Shown: one piece after another, positions 12,236 through 24,516 of the stretch | How positions within the stretch are numbered: the stretch's first letter is position 1 | How the letters are laid out: every line of letters starts with the position of its first letter | DNA from: Cavia porcellus | Lineage: Eukaryota; Chordata; Mammalia; Rodentia; Caviidae | Direction of reading: 5' to 3' | Length of the DNA stretch: 64,000 nt | Assembly (NCBI RefSeq): GCF_034190915.1 | Contig: NW_026947485.1 | Location: forward strand, 32,749,519 to 32,813,518 | Made by a program: the position numbers and the translations under genes | The notes under the pieces: model-generated | Told to the model about the DNA's origin: nothing | Database searches by the model: none | The model's input: only the letters and a program-made list of their open reading frames with translations

Positions 12236-13964
12236 AATGGCAGGAGTTGGCTTGGAATCTACAGCTCCCTAATTTTGGAGGTGGAGTTTCTTAGCTGTTT
12301 CACAGCTGTACTTTTCACTTCTGAGTTGACCTTTATAGCCAGGAGAAGCTGCCACCTGCAGGGGCTAGAGAGTATGGTCCGGGAGCCTCAGAGAGGGGCA
12401 GGCAGGAGCTGGCCTGGGGACATGGATCCTGGCGGCTGATGTCCTAGTGGTGGGCTGTTGGGGTGGAAATCTTCTCAGGCTAATTTCTGCCCATCTGACG
12501 CTTGTCATGTTAAAGATAGAGCAGGGACCCAGGGCTCGAGTTCATGCTCAGAAGATCCCCAGAGATCCCTCACCTAGACCATGAATGTGATAATAAATAG
12601 GGACTCACCTGAAAGAGAGCAGGGACCTACCTGAAGTCATCTGGCCAGTCCTAGACTGAACTGGCTTTAGATGCATCCTGTGAACATTTGTTTCAGGTGA
12701 ATGGCTATGATTATAGGTTAGATCTTCAGGCCACATGGACATATTTTCCTTCTTATTTTGAAAGTCCTGTGCCAAACAATACATTCATGCAGGGGGACTT
12801 TTAGGAGAAGGAACAAGCTGGCTGGAGCCTTGGACAGCAGAACCTGAGTGGTGTCGGCCTGAAGCTGGGTGGCCAGAATGGTGTTTGACACTCTACGATG
12901 TTGGCACTGAGGACACACAGCCTTGGCCCTGCTGGTTGTGTGACCACAAAACCACAAGGTTTGTGGAAGGCTACTCATGGGACCTCAGTTTTGCCGTCAG
13001 TAAAACAAAGATGATCATTTTGTTCTCCTGGAATAGCAAGGCTTTTGAGGATCTAATGTATTCCAGAGTATCTGAGACTGCAGACTTGAGATTCATTAGC
13101 CATCAGTCCGTACCACAATCAAACTGCTGCCTGCTTTATAGACAAGTGCCAAAGGGCAGATAGAGATAAAAAGCAGAGTTCTGGACCTGGTTTCAAGCCC
13201 TGATAGATCTGAGTGTTTGCTTGTCTTCCTGTCTGGGCATTTGTCTTCCTAGCTGCAGAACACTGAGCACCAAGGGCGCCTTTGTTCTGGTACAGCTTGT
13301 GGCTCAGCGGGCACTTGGTGGGTAGGATTGAGACTGCCTCTTGAGGCCAGGTCAGCCCTGAATCCTTGGTCCAGGATGTTGGTCACTGGCTCCCAGATGC
13401 TGAGGAGGTAGACAGTAGGCAGCTGGGCCAGGCCTCGCCTTATACATTTCCATGCCCAGGTCAAGTTCACTTAGGCTTCTCTTACTCTGTTCTTGGATTC
13501 AAAATCCAGGCAAGCTGTGCTTCCTGCAGGGTTCCACAGGGCTGATGCTTTGCAGAGTTTTAGGTGGGCCTTGCCTCCTGGCTCCTTTGTACAGCGTGGT
13601 GCTGTCTCTCAGCTGTGCCCGTGGATGTCCATCCCCCAGGACAGCCTTCCCACTAGACTGGATGGATACTTCAGTCCTAGGGAAGGGACTGCCATAGCTG
13701 TGACTCAGAAACTCAAAGTCAGGAGCACCTACCCCAGCTTCAACTTTGCCTCCAAGGACATGTGTGCTCTGGGAGCCCAGGGTTCCTTGAGAGGTTGCAA
13801 GGGCTGATGGAGGGGGACAAAGATGGGGCAGGTTCAGCCGGGGCTGCTGGGCTTCATGAAGTGGGCTGCTACCACATCTAAGGTTTTCTTTAAAGAAAGA
13901 TTCTGAGTGTCAAATGAAGTTGGAGGCTACTTGTTCCAGGTTCCTTGTTCTGCCACAGTAAAGA

Positions 13965-14275
13965 GCCGCAGTGTGGCTCACAGCTCACAACTCTGGAGGT
14001 TGGAAGGCCAAGAGCAAAGCACCAAGCTCGCTCTCCTGAGCTTACAGATGGCTGCCTTGCTATGGCCTTTTCCTGTCTATGTGCACATCCCTGATGTTCC
14101 TTTGTGTGCCCAAATTTCCTCTGCTTATAAGGACACCCATCTGATTAGATTAGGACCCTCCCTAAAAATTTTCTTTTAACCTAATCACCCTTGAAAACTT
14201 CTGTCTTCAAATGCACAGTCTAAGATACTAGGGGATAAAGACTTAACATATAGATTAATGAAAAATTCATAACAT
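13965..14275 (-). repeat. MaLR LTR (MLT1-like)
   Basis: The order 'ctcacaactctggaggttgg', 'cagatggctgccttgctatg', 'caaatttcctctgcttataa', 'ggacacccatctgattagat' and 'taacctaatcacccttgaaa' matches a reverse-oriented MLT1 LTR. Confidence 0.8.
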
Positions 14276-14440
14276 ATGAATGAATGAAATAGTTTAGCTC
14301 AAATACTTTTCATCTTGCCCTATACCCTCATGCTCCAGAAGGGAGACTGAGGCCCAGGGAAGGCAGTTTTGCAGTCCCACAACTGGCTAAGGCTCCAGCT
14401 GTGTTCTGTGCGAACCCCAGGTGAATTGATTCTTGTAGAA

Positions 14441-14460
14441 CAGAGCAGAGCAGAGCAGAG
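14441..14460. repeat. (CAGAG)4 short tandem repeat
   Basis: Four perfect copies of the pentamer CAGAG lie in a MINDY4 intron. Confidence 0.85.
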
Positions 14461-15249
14461 GCTGAGCACTTCTCTGCACAAGGATTCCACACCCTCAGCC
14501 CCAAGGGATTCCCTTGGGGAAGGTCTGGAGATCTCAATTTGCCAAAGTTGTAAATCTCTTGTCATAAGCTACTCCTTGGCATCTCCCAAGTGCCCTAATG
14601 TGAAATACAGCTGTTCATCCCTTTTAAGATCCAAGCACACTTCCAAATTTCCCATCGTGTTTGCACCTAAGGATGCAATTACCATTTCCTCCCATTGTCC
14701 TGTCTGCTTGTCCCTCTGCTCACGGCTGACGCAGGCTCCCATGCCCGTGGGGTGAACACACGGCAATGGGCTTATGAAGACTGGGCTGCCTCTGAAATCT
14801 CTGGGTGGCTCGTGGCCAGTGATGCTTATCGGTCCACTCAAAATTGCTTTGAGGTTATTTTCTTCTCATCAGAAGATGCTTATATATGCTGTGAAGAATG
14901 TTTCCATCAATTCTTCTGCCTGAGCAAGGGGCCAAGGGCTGTACTCTGCCATGAGTCACCCCCACTGGCTCCTTCCCAAGCCTGCTGAGCTGTCTCAGAG
15001 GGTGAGCCCTGCAGGCCTTCCCAGAGGACCCTAAGTATATGTGTGTCTCAGCGGGCCCTGGAGATGGTACACCCAGTTTGTCTCATGTGAACCGTAAACT
15101 TTCCCTGTTTGGTTGTAAAAACCACAAGAAAGTATTTTTCCTATAAGTATTTTAGGACTTGAATTTCTAAAGGAAATGAGGAGATGCAAGACATCACATG
15201 ATAAGACTCACAGAGCACACGTGTGACTCTTTGGGTCTCAATCTCTTTT

Positions 15250-15420
15250 TATAGAACCACCTGGATTCAATCTGGAATCTTCCCTGTTGATCTTACCTAA
15301 CCCCAGTCACAAAGGCCTCTTCTCTGAATACCATGATCAGATTCAGTGTCCACCCTCTTTCCAAAGTGGGGGTTACATTTCAACACTTGAACCTTTCCAA
15401 GATATGGTCAAACCATAGCA
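15250..15420 (-). repeat. Possible degraded MaLR LTR fragment
   Basis: 'gggttacatttcaacacttg' near the end, after text like 'ttacctaaccccagtcacaa', loosely resembles the 5' end of a reverse-oriented MLT1 LTR. It is too diverged for a firm call. Confidence 0.35.
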
Positions 15421-15852
15421 GACATTAAAGTCCATTCTGCCCATTCAACAGATTGATGGATGGAGGCCTAGAGAAGGGAGAAGACGAACCTGTCCTCACC
15501 ATTAACAGCAAGTAGCAGGTGAAATGTGAATTCAGGATACTGGAATTCCAGCCCAAGGCCTTTCTGTTGTGCCATGCTTCACTTCACTCACCTTATTCAG
15601 TGTGACTAGAGGCCAGGGAGGACAGAGTAGAGGCCATTGCCAGGAGAACATAGTAATTTTGACTTGAGCAGGCTGGAGCTCTAGGTCCCATCCCTTTGCA
15701 TTTGGAGCCCCCTCCTCAGCACAGAACACCAAAGGATCAGGTTCCCACCAAATAGGGAATCCTGAGTGAAGCCCTTGGTCATCTGCAAGGTTTCCCAAGT
15801 GGCTAAGGTTGGGCAGAGGCATGCTAATGCTATTTCTTTTTGTGTTATCCAG

Positions 15853-15916
15853 GATCCGCCAGGACTTCGATGTCCCCACTAGCCACCTGATTGGAGCACA
15901 TGGATACTGCACACAG
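15853..15916 (+). CDS. MINDY4: MINDY4 coding exon
   Basis: After one base that completes the leucine codon of the previous exon, it encodes [21 protein letters not shown] and ends in phase 0. It belongs to the MINDY-4 catalytic domain and is almost identical to the human sequence as I remember it. The acceptor is preceded by a T-rich tract (ctatttctttttgtgttatccag). The donor is gtttgg, which lacks the usual purine at +3 and A at +4 but keeps G at +5. An open frame on the opposite strand over this exon is a shadow. Confidence 0.94.
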
Positions 15917-16734
15917 GTTTGGATGCTGTGGGACCCAGAGGCAACCAAGCAGTTCTTCTTTTCTTCTGTCCCCCTTTCTCTTTGTCTTTCAACAACCTCT
16001 CTAGCCACTGTTCCATATACAACCTGCTGGGCTTTATTGTCAAGGAGCACTAGACATATGTTGATCTCTGTGCTTAGAGCCACATGAGATGCAGAAAAGA
16101 TAGACTGCAGATCTAAGCTCTGTGTCACCTGGAGCGCTGGCCGCAGTGGGTATGGTATCATCTGGGGACCCTGTATCTAGCTGGGAACATTGGCCATTGC
16201 ACTCTTTATGTGGACATGGAGCATTGTCTTTACACCCACTGTTCTCCCTGCACCTTTATAAAGGGATTCCCCCTCCCCTGTCATCAAGGACCTCAAGAGA
16301 CTCCGAGTATGGTTGCTTGTCAACCATCATCAAAAGCTGGAGGGGAATGCTAACATGACCTCTCTCCAGGGTTTCCCCAGTATAGGAAGGCCTCCTAGAG
16401 CAAGCAGCCAGGTGGGTCACAGACAGGTGCCCAAACCCAATGTTCTGGACCAGTTAAAGACTCATTTGTCCTAGGGTCTTGACTCACATGTGTCCAGCTC
16501 TTGAGACCTACCAGGTCCTCTACATAGGCAATCACTGGACCTGTGGCTAGTGGGACACTCACAAAGGAATGAGGCATTGGCTGCTTCCCAGCTTCCTGAA
16601 AGGAGTTGGGGAGCCACTATTCTTGTTATCTGTGGTGGCTGTGCTCTCACCAGTCTGCATCAGGACAGGGCATGATGTCGCCCAGGCATGGGCCACCATC
16701 AAGTGAGAGGCAGAGGACATTAGGCCAGAGAGTG

Positions 16735-16850
16735 GGCCTGGATTTAAGTCTTGTTCTCTGTTGCACTCACAGAAGATGCTGGGCCATCTTCTTCCCCTCT
16801 CTGGGCTTCCCTTTCCTCATTTGTAAAAGAGGAATTTGAACTGGACCAGG
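16735..16850 (+). repeat. MIR SINE fragment
   Basis: It contains 'ctctctgggcttccctttcc', then 'tcatttgtaaaagaggaatt', a forward MIR core. Confidence 0.7.
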
Positions 16851-16854
16851 GCTA

Positions 16855-16995
16855 CTTATGCTGTGATGTGCTGTGCTGTGCACACAAATCCCTGTGAGTA
16901 GTGTTGAGTTCAGAGTCAGGGCTCTGAGATTCTGAATTTCTAACATTCTAGTGGGAAAGTGTTGCTGGTCCACAGACCACACATTGACTATCAAA
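16855..16995 (+). repeat. MER5A-like hAT-Charlie fragment
   Basis: It ends in 'gattctgaatttctaacatt' and 'gttgctggtccacagaccac', the characteristic end of the non-autonomous MER5A DNA transposon. Confidence 0.65.
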
Positions 16996-18147
16996 GGCCT
17001 AGATGATAGCTAAGGTTTCCTGATGTGCAATTTGTCATCCAGGAGCTGGAGATGCCTGGTGCTGCCTGTCCCCATCTCAAGAATTCCTCTTGCTAGGAAA
17101 AAGTTCTGGATGCACCCAGATTTAGGAGTAGGGCATTTTATTTTCACTTTAAAAAGCAAAGGGAAAAACTCGAGCCACCCTTGAAAAGGCTGTCCCTTTT
17201 CTTAGTGCCACTGCCTCCAAGGTGTGGTATCTTAGAGCAGCTATTTCCTCCAAGCTCTTTTCTCTCATTTCCTCTGCAAGGACACAATGACCCCTTCCAT
17301 ATCTCCCTCCAATGGGGACCCTTTGCCTGCCATCACTGGAGGCCTCTTTTATTCTCACTGGGGCAGGGGTATTGGTGTTAACAGAAGAAATTGCTAACCC
17401 TGGATATTGTTTTCAGAAGTTAAGGGAAAATATTTCCATTAACTTTGTCCTCCCAGCTGGGGAAAGGGCAGCTTTGGCTATTCCCATGGGCTTCAGAAGA
17501 GCTGGCCTTGCAGGCACCACCAGACCCTGGTGAGGTGACCTGCTGCCTGAGTGCTAGGACTGAGCTCACAGGAATCCTTCCCCAGAAGCCATCATGGTTT
17601 GTCTTGTACCTGTGTCCAAGCAGATGCCACGGTAATTGAACAAGGGAATGACAATCAAGGCAACTCAGACAGATGCATGGAGCCAGAAGATGTGGGTGGA
17701 GGCTCACCTCTGGTCTTCAGGGGTTGTGGGTCCAGGGAAGTCCTTTCTCATCTCTAGGCTCGGTTTCTCCTATCCTAAGAGGAGGCTGGGCCAGGGTTGC
17801 CCTGCAAAACGAAGGGCCCTTCCTGCCATAGATGTCCATCTCATATACACACCAGGTGAAGGAGCTGCCAGAGAAGTGCTGAGCTCCATGTGCCACCAGT
17901 GCCAGGTTGCAAGGTCGCTTTCTTGCTGCACCGCTCCGAGTGTGGCATGAGCTGTGGTGTCCAAAATGCCTACTACCCATGGCAAGAAGAAGTGGGCTTC
18001 CTGTCCCCTCTCTCTTCCTTGCTCCACCCACTCACAGTACCCTGCTTCATTACAACCTGCTATTGTCCTTGGGGAGATCTGAGTAAACCTGGGGTGCGGT
18101 TGGTGCTGAGCATGGTGGTTTCCTGGTTGTGGCACATGCCTTGATCC

Positions 18148-18262
18148 TGTGAGATGTTATTTTTGAGGGAAGCTGGGTGAAGGGTGCACAGGAACTCTGT
18201 ACTATTTTTACAACTTCTATTGAGTATAAAGTTATTTCACAATTGAAAGCTACTTTAAAAAG
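18148..18262 (+). repeat. L1 3' end fragment (old L1M-type)
   Basis: 'gggaagctgggtgaagggtg' is followed by 'ctctgtactatttttacaac' and a run near 'ttatttcacaattgaaa'. This order matches the 3' UTR of old mammalian L1 elements. Confidence 0.7.
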
Positions 18263-18736
18263 ATCACCCTTCAAGCCTCAGAATATCACACACCCACTCT
18301 TTCCTAGTCATGTGTGGTTCTGCATCCCTCTAGGCCCTGGAATGGGCTGTGTGTACACTTTGATAGTTCCAGACACATCCTAGAATCTGCTTCAAACTCA
18401 GAGCTGCATATTGGAGACCACAGCCCTAGACCTGAGCATGGAGCCCTGTGTCACCCACCCCAAGGTCCTTCTGATGAAATGGGGCCTAAGACAGGGTCCT
18501 GTATACAGTTGGTACTACATGAATGCTGTGGACTAAAGATGAATGACTGCCTGCAATGGGTTTGATAAGAGAAGCTGGCAACTTTCCCCTTGGTGCTTGT
18601 GAGAATACAGAGTTTGACTGCCTTCCTCCATCCTTGCTTTCTCCCGTCCCCACCCTTTTCTCTCTTCCCAGTGTCCCCTCCACCCTCTTGCAGCTGGTTC
18701 AAACTTGGTGTGGCCTTCCCCTTCTCTCATCAACAG

Positions 18737-18898
18737 GAACTTGTCAATCTGCTGCTGACCGGGAGAGCCGTATCTAATGTTTTCAACGACGTGGTGGAGC
18801 TGGATTCTGGGAATGGAAACATCACACTCCTCCGAGGCATTGCTGCCCGCAGTGACATTGGCTTCTTATCTCTCTTTGAGCACTACAATGTATGCCAG
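18737..18898 (+). CDS. MINDY4: MINDY4 coding exon (54 codons)
   Basis: It has exactly 54 codons in phase 0, from [20 protein letters not shown] through a [20 protein letters not shown] block to the final FEHYNVCQ. It is a central part of the MINDY-4 catalytic domain, between the cysteine and histidine motifs. Matches to the remembered human protein are nearly continuous, with conservative changes only (for example K to R in LLTGRAV, and D to N in SGNGN). The acceptor is caacag and the donor is gtacct, which has A at +3 but no G at +5. No stop or frame break is seen. Confidence 0.95.
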
Positions 18899-19146
18899 GT
18901 ACCTATAGGGCAAGAGTCTCCAGACCCCGAGGAGCCTGACTCCTTGAGAGACCTCCGATGGAAAGAGGGCTGGACTCCTCTTCCCAGAGCTGGCTGGAGC
19001 TCAGGTCCAGCCCAAACCATGACGGGGAAGGGTGGCTTCCCTGCACGTGAATTCGGACTTGCAAATCAGACCCAAAACCTGTTCTAGGGAAAGACTGTCA
19101 ACAAAAGACCTCTAGGGATTTATAGTGTGACTGTGGCTGCATCAGG

Positions 19147-19147
<1 letters not shown>

Positions 19148-19188
<41 letters not shown>
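19148..19188. repeat. (TG)n microsatellite
   Basis: About 20 uninterrupted TG dinucleotides lie in a MINDY4 intron. The tract is long and pure enough to be length-polymorphic. Confidence 0.98.
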
Positions 19189-19191
<3 letters not shown>

Positions 19192-19257
19192 GTTGGTTCA
19201 GGAGGGCCTCTTCTCCAAGAACAGGGAACAGAGATCTTAGGTCACAAATGTAGTGCT

Positions 19258-19560
19258 TGAAAAACAGAAGTCCATTCTCTCACAGTGCTGGAGGCTAGAA
19301 GTCTGGGACTGGTGAGTCAGCAGAGGGCAGGAACCTCTGAATCCCACAGAGAGAATTCTTATCTCTCCTGGCGTTTGGCATGTTCAGGTATCTTGGTATC
19401 CCTTGGCTTATACATGCATCACCTAGTTTTGGTTTCCTTTGTAAATGCCATCTCTGTGTGTCTTCTTGTCTTCTGAGGACCTGACTGAAGGGAAGGGCCC
19501 ACCTCAGATTAGAATCACAGGTGCAATAACCTAATACCCAAATATGGCCCCACTCAGAGG
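19258..19560 (-). repeat. MaLR LTR (MLT1-like)
   Basis: It has 'ctctcacagtgctggaggct', 'agaagtctgggact', a 'tggccccactcagag' region and a 'gcaataacctaatacccaaa' block, in the order of a reverse-oriented MLT1 LTR. Confidence 0.65.
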
Positions 19561-21552
19561 CACTGGGAGACTACATGTTCTTTGTGGGGACCCAAGTCAA
19601 TCCCTGAGGGCACTGACTTGGTTTGTTTTGGGGGGCATAGTCCCTCTGCTTCCTCCCTTACTGCAGCTGGGGTCTCAGAAAGGACCAGGCCTCCAAGTGG
19701 AGCTGAGCGGGGCATAGAACCAGCTGCAACAGAACCCGCTCTAGGCTTCACTTTTCATCTAGGTGTCTGCTGCTCTGTGGTTGATTATATGGAAAGCATT
19801 ATTGTACATGGCAGTGAGAGCTTTTTTTTTTTTTCTGGTGGCTGACCCTGTACAGATTGTTGGAGGGCTTTGATGAGGCTTCATTCACCCTGTATTCCAG
19901 AGCCCGGACAGACTTGCCTGATGGGTTCCCTAGAGATCACTAGGTGAATGGATTTATGGGATGACAGGGAACTGGAGTTTTTGTACCACCCTTCTCACAC
20001 AACCACATGTGCTGTCCCTTGCTCATGGACCAACGGGTGCAGCCCTGTCCCCAGTTCTCCTCTTTGGGTGGTACCTGTGGCTCACAAAATGCAGATTTGT
20101 GGTGCCAAAGACTTAGAGGACAGGAGAGTAATGCTTCTGTCAGCCCATTGTGCGGCATCAGAAGGGGACCCAGGAATGTGGTCACGTGGCCAGTGAAGCA
20201 AGCCCAGGCTCTTCACCATAAGGCCCTGGGTGGGCTCCAAAAGCCTTGAAGTCAAAATTCCATGGGCTAAGATAGGGAACCTGGGTCAGGCTTGTAGACT
20301 CCCCAGGCTCACCATGAGCCCTAGTTTCATTCTTGTGTTCAGGGCATTGGTCAAACATAAACTATTTTCCATTGGTCAGTAGAGGGTAATTGACGTGAAG
20401 ATCAGTAGAGGTCATCCTCCTCCTGGAAAAAGATGACTGATAAAGAATTTCAGGCCCCACAGCTGTCTTCCCCTCTCGGAGTACTTGGATTCACATAGCC
20501 TTAGCCACTTTTGCTGGTCTAGACTCTACTATGGCCTGGGTTAGGTCATCTCCTCACAGGAAGAGGATGCCATCTTCTGCCTCACAGTGAGTGTTTGACA
20601 AAGAAAGAGCTCTACCTGCCACCTTCTGCCTCAAAAGCCCAGTGATGGCTGGGCCTTAGCCTGTCCTTTTCCTGAAGGCCAAGGAAGCACCTTGAAGCCC
20701 AGGAAAAGTCTTCTTTAACATCACCTGCTATCCTTTCTGGCCCTGAGTACCTAGGACCTTGCCATCATTAGACACATTGGATCTAGAACCCCAGGCAGGT
20801 TCAGCCCCCCAACCCAGACTTGAACTCAGAGCCAGCATCCATGCTCTGGTCTGGCCTGTCTTACTCCACTGAGGGAAGATTTTGTATTTAGAACAGCTTG
20901 GATCCTGATGCCTTTGTACACATAGGCATGGCCCCAGCCTGCCTCTTGCCCACAGTCTATCTCCAGGCTTCTCACTGTGGCCTCTGGCTGGAAGCCAGGT
21001 CTTGGGGCCCTTTGTGAATGTGTAGGAGATCAAGGGTGGGATGTCCTACTTATAGATGAGCTTCTCAGATGACCCACACTCAGGATGTGCGTAGGGCAAA
21101 CAGGAAACTCTGGACCAGAGAAACGTGCTCCTTGCTATATGAAACTGGCCTCCTGCCTCAGCTTGGCTGGGTCCTGTGCACACGTGACCACACTGGACTA
21201 GTCTTGCCTCTGTAACTTCTACCTCCCCTCCTGAGCTCCAGAGTGCACCAGGCTGAGGCTCCTCAGTGAGGGTCAGAATGTGCTGCAGACCACAGCTGGG
21301 AGGCCAAGGTCCTTTGGCTGTGCAGGTGAGAGTGCCAACAGCCAGGGAACGACAGGGTGCTTCCTGTCCTTAGAGCTTCTCCTGCAACCTACAAGGCTTG
21401 TTTATTCCTGTCTTCCTGAAGGAACCCAAAGGAAAACAGCTTGATAGGGTTTCTCCTGAGGGCCCATCCTCCTCCGATCATCCTCATGCCAGCAAATGCT
21501 ATTGTCCTTCTGCATACTCGTACTAATGCTTTCCTAGTCCTCTGACAATGTA

Positions 21553-21911
21553 GGAGCTGAATGATTTTTCCTTTTAAATTCACATGTGAAGTCCTAGACC
21601 ACAGTTAGCTCCAAATATGACTGAATTTGGAGACAGGGTATTTAAGGAGGTCATTAAGTTAGAATAGGGTCCCTAGCATAGCCTTAATCCAAATGAACCT
21701 GCATCATCATGAGAAGAGGACATTAGGACCCAGACACACACATATGAGGACCATGTGACAATGGTGTTCACAAGCCCAGGAGGAGGCGAGCAAAAACCAG
21801 AATGGCATCTTGGTTGCGTATTTCTAGTCTTCGCCATTGGGAGATAATAATTAATGCTGTTTAAGCCTCCCAGTCTGTGGTATTTATTTGGTAGCCTAAG
21901 CAAACTGACAC
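21553..21911 (+). repeat. MaLR LTR (MLT1-like)
   Basis: It contains 'aaattcacatgtgaagtcct', 'gactgaatttggagacaggg', 'gaggtcattaagttagaata', 'gtttaagcctcccagtctgt' and 'ggtagcctaagcaaactgac'. This is a near full-length forward MLT1 LTR. Confidence 0.85.
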
Positions 21912-21939
21912 AGAGAATACCCAAACTCTGAGCTCCACA

Positions 21940-22220
21940 AGACCCTCCCAGACCTGTCCCTCCCTCCCTCTCTCACTGCCCCCAGCCCACTATCCCCTTA
22001 GACACCAGGCTTAGACTCTTATTCCCTCTTGGTTCTTCCCCACCTCTGGACCTTTGCACATGATCTGCCTGCCAAAGGCCCTGCCTTTCCTGCTCTTCAA
22101 GTTGCTCTCTCCAAGGAAGATCTTTCTTGCCTTCATTGTGGCCTCTTCTTGTGGGCCCCTCTCCATCTTGTCATTCTCCACCCAAATGTTCTTTCCTTCC
22201 TATGCCTCTTCTTGATTTAA
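21940..22220. repeat. Possible L2 LINE fragment
   Basis: 'cctctggacctttgcacatg' followed by 'atctgcctgccaaaggccct' resembles a diverged L2-type element. I cannot fix the family or strand by eye. Confidence 0.4.
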
Positions 22221-24112
22221 GTGTCGCATCTAACTGCTTTCAAGATATAAATGTGAAGTCACACATTGGAACATTCTGAAATTGCAGTGCATTATTCCAG
22301 TGGACGGTGCATCACACTGTGTCAACTTTCTGTCTTTCTGAGTGATGCAAACAAAGCAAAACAAGTGGTGAGTCATGATAGATTCAATGGAGTGCAGTGA
22401 CAATGTGTCTGTTCGAATACTCTAGGACATCCCTATTAACCTGAGAAGTCCCTAAGCCCATTACTCTTCGGTTCCCTTCTGTTCTGTGTCTTCACTGCCT
22501 AATGGGGATGAAGTACACATCATGCTCAGTGAGTGTTCCTCTCACAGACAAGACTGTAACTGTCTGCAGTAAAACACTGATTCATATAAATGAGTGCTCC
22601 TGACTTAGCGGTCCAGGCTGGCTGCAGGTCATCCGTGACCTTTGTAGATTAAGCCTCACTAACAATAAGCCATCCCTGGTGGTGTCGTACAGTCCCCATC
22701 CGGAGAAAGCCCGGACGGTGCTGAGGGAATGTGGCCTCCAGCCCTACTCATCCCAAGCCTTTGGTTGCTTAGGAGTCCCAAAGAAGTGAGTTTTGTCTCT
22801 AGAAATTGTCACTCACTTGGAAGGGGATCCTGAATGTGAGAACTCATTTATAAACCCTCCGGGCAGCTTGTTCCCCTCTTAATCTCTTGATTGCTAAGTG
22901 ATTTATATATGGCCAGCTGCCCTGGTGTCCCTCTGTTGGAAAATCCAGGCTGATTCTGGTTGGATGTGTGCAGCCCTGCTTCCTGGCTGGCTTCAAGGCT
23001 CTTTTTCTGCCTTTTCTGCCACAAGGCTGTCTCTCACAGCCAGAGCCATCCCCAGTAAAACCTCTTTGGGGCATAGAATGAAGCCAAGTGTGCCTCAAGG
23101 TTAGGCATGTCCATCAGAGTGTCCCACACCTCACAAAGATTAAGCCCTGAACTCACACTTGAAATCACACAGGGCTGGGTGGGCGTCCTGGTGGTGTTGG
23201 GGCAGGAGGGTCCATGGATAAGAAGAAAGCCATGAACCCATCGTAAAGGTGGTTTTCCTGCTAGTCCAGTAGAGGAGGCTGCTCCCATGGGCAGGTCTCA
23301 CTGGGGACATTCTGAGCATGGCCTCTCTCATCCAGACACCCCTAGCAGAGTCACCTCTGAGGAGGGAGCTGCAGAGCCACTCTCCTCAGAGACCCTGGAG
23401 AAAGTATGCCCCCTGGAAAAATAATTCCCATTCTTTCCTTAATCCACAGGCAGTGGCTGTAAATCCCTGAGTAGGCAAACATCTCCCTGGGGCTGGTGAG
23501 GATTAGGCAAGAATCAGCCTGGCCCATGGCACGTACATAGCTGTGTAAACCAGGTTCCCTGGTGGGGAGAGATGCTGCCCGGGGAAAACTTGTGCAGGAC
23601 AGGAGGAGAGAGGGGAGAACCTGGCCGGGTTTGAGGGGTAGAACTGACCTGACATTCAGGGGTCCTTGGTGAGACCTCTCCCGATGGCAAGCTGAATGGT
23701 GGCAATGTACCAAAGCCCCTGGTGCCTAATTTATAATATCCATCCCAAAGACCTTCCCACCACGGGAACCAGGCTTTGAACTGTTCAGAGAATCCCTCAC
23801 CAGAAGGAAGTTCCTGTTCCTTACCTGCATGCTGCCCAGCCTCTTCTTCCTTACCCCTTCTGTAGAACACCCCACTGAACTCTTCATTCATTTATTCCTC
23901 CCATCACACCAGCCTGCTCACCTGCCCCCTCCTTCTTAGCTCCCCATAGCTCCCAGTCCTGTCCATCTTCAAGGTACAGTTCTAGTCCAAGGCCCCGTCA
24001 TTCACAAGGATTTCTGTGCATCTTGGACTCATTATACCCTGGGTTCTTGAGGCTGGGGTGATAGATGTCATGAGGCAAGGAATGTGCTATGGTGCCCTGG
24101 TCAGTGGGGGCA

Positions 24113-24260
24113 GTTGCTAAGTGTTCCAGGGCTGGAAGGAGTATGTGCCCCTTGCCCCTGGATTGGGTAATTTGGGTGAAAAAGCTCTCCAGGGGGAGGA
24201 GCTGCCCAGACCAGGGATAGAGCATGCAAAGGCCTGTGGCTTGAGGTCTTTGCTTGGTCC
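24113..24260. repeat. Unassigned old interspersed repeat
   Basis: The segment around 'agcatgcaaaggcctgtggc' resembles a common ancient mammalian repeat, seen again with its distal part at about 24935-25090 after the next exon. Family not assigned. Confidence 0.35.
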
Positions 24261-24516
24261 AGGTGAGGAGCACAGCAGACTTGAGGAGAGGGGGCAGTGT
24301 GATGGGTAGGGGGAAGTTGAGGTGGTGCCTGGGGTCCAGATCTGTGCAGGAAGGGCCCTGGGAGCCACTGGGTAGACAGGGCAGCTCCAGGACACTGGCC
24401 TGGGGCCTGGGCAGTGGCAGGGTCTGACCTTTTGGAGGTCGGCTTGCCCTGGTTTGGACAGATGTCCTGGCTCCTATCTTGGAACAGCGGGTTCATCAGG
24501 CCCTTTCACCCTCCAG

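Larger units (their letters stand above)
4605..15852 (+). other. MINDY4: MINDY4 intron
   Basis: This 11.2-kb intron is bounded by gtgagt and by ttatccag. It carries a reverse-strand MaLR LTR (about 10415-10745), another near 13965-14275, a possible degraded one near 15250-15420, several MIR fragments, a CA-rich patch at about 6028-6115, a (CAGAG)4 run at 14441-14460 and an RFX-like X-box motif at 11685-11698. The longest open frame (11195-11875, 226 codons) has no recognisable domain and overlaps a MIR-like stretch. I see no further MINDY4 exon, and the phases of the flanking exons require none. Confidence 0.8.
15917..18736 (+). other. MINDY4: MINDY4 intron
   Basis: This 2.8-kb intron has a weak gtttgg donor and a caacag acceptor. 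It contains a MIR fragment (about 16735-16850), a MER5A-like hAT fragment just after it (about 16855-16995), a possible MIR at about 17665-17790, and the 3' end of an old L1 (about 18148-18262). Nothing else is recognisable. Confidence 0.75.
18899..24516 (+). other. MINDY4: MINDY4 intron
   Basis: This 5.6-kb intron runs from gtacct to ctccag. It holds the (TG)n microsatellite at 19148-19188, MLT1-like LTRs at about 19258-19560 (reverse) and 21553-21911 (forward), a T13 run at 19822-19834, an L2-like stretch at about 21940-22220, and an unassigned old repeat near 24113-24260. A segment at about 22600-22790 with several CpGs resembles no repeat I know. Confidence 0.75.

Noticed and set aside
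15532..16161. 209-codon open frame on the minus strand
   Set aside because: It runs antisense across a MINDY4 exon and flanking intron. The protein is not recognisable, and the plus-strand exon explains the local constraint.
19822..19834. T13 run as a possible processed-pseudogene or SINE tail
   Set aside because: No recognisable retrocopy or SINE body is next to it, so it is listed only as a homopolymer within the intron.
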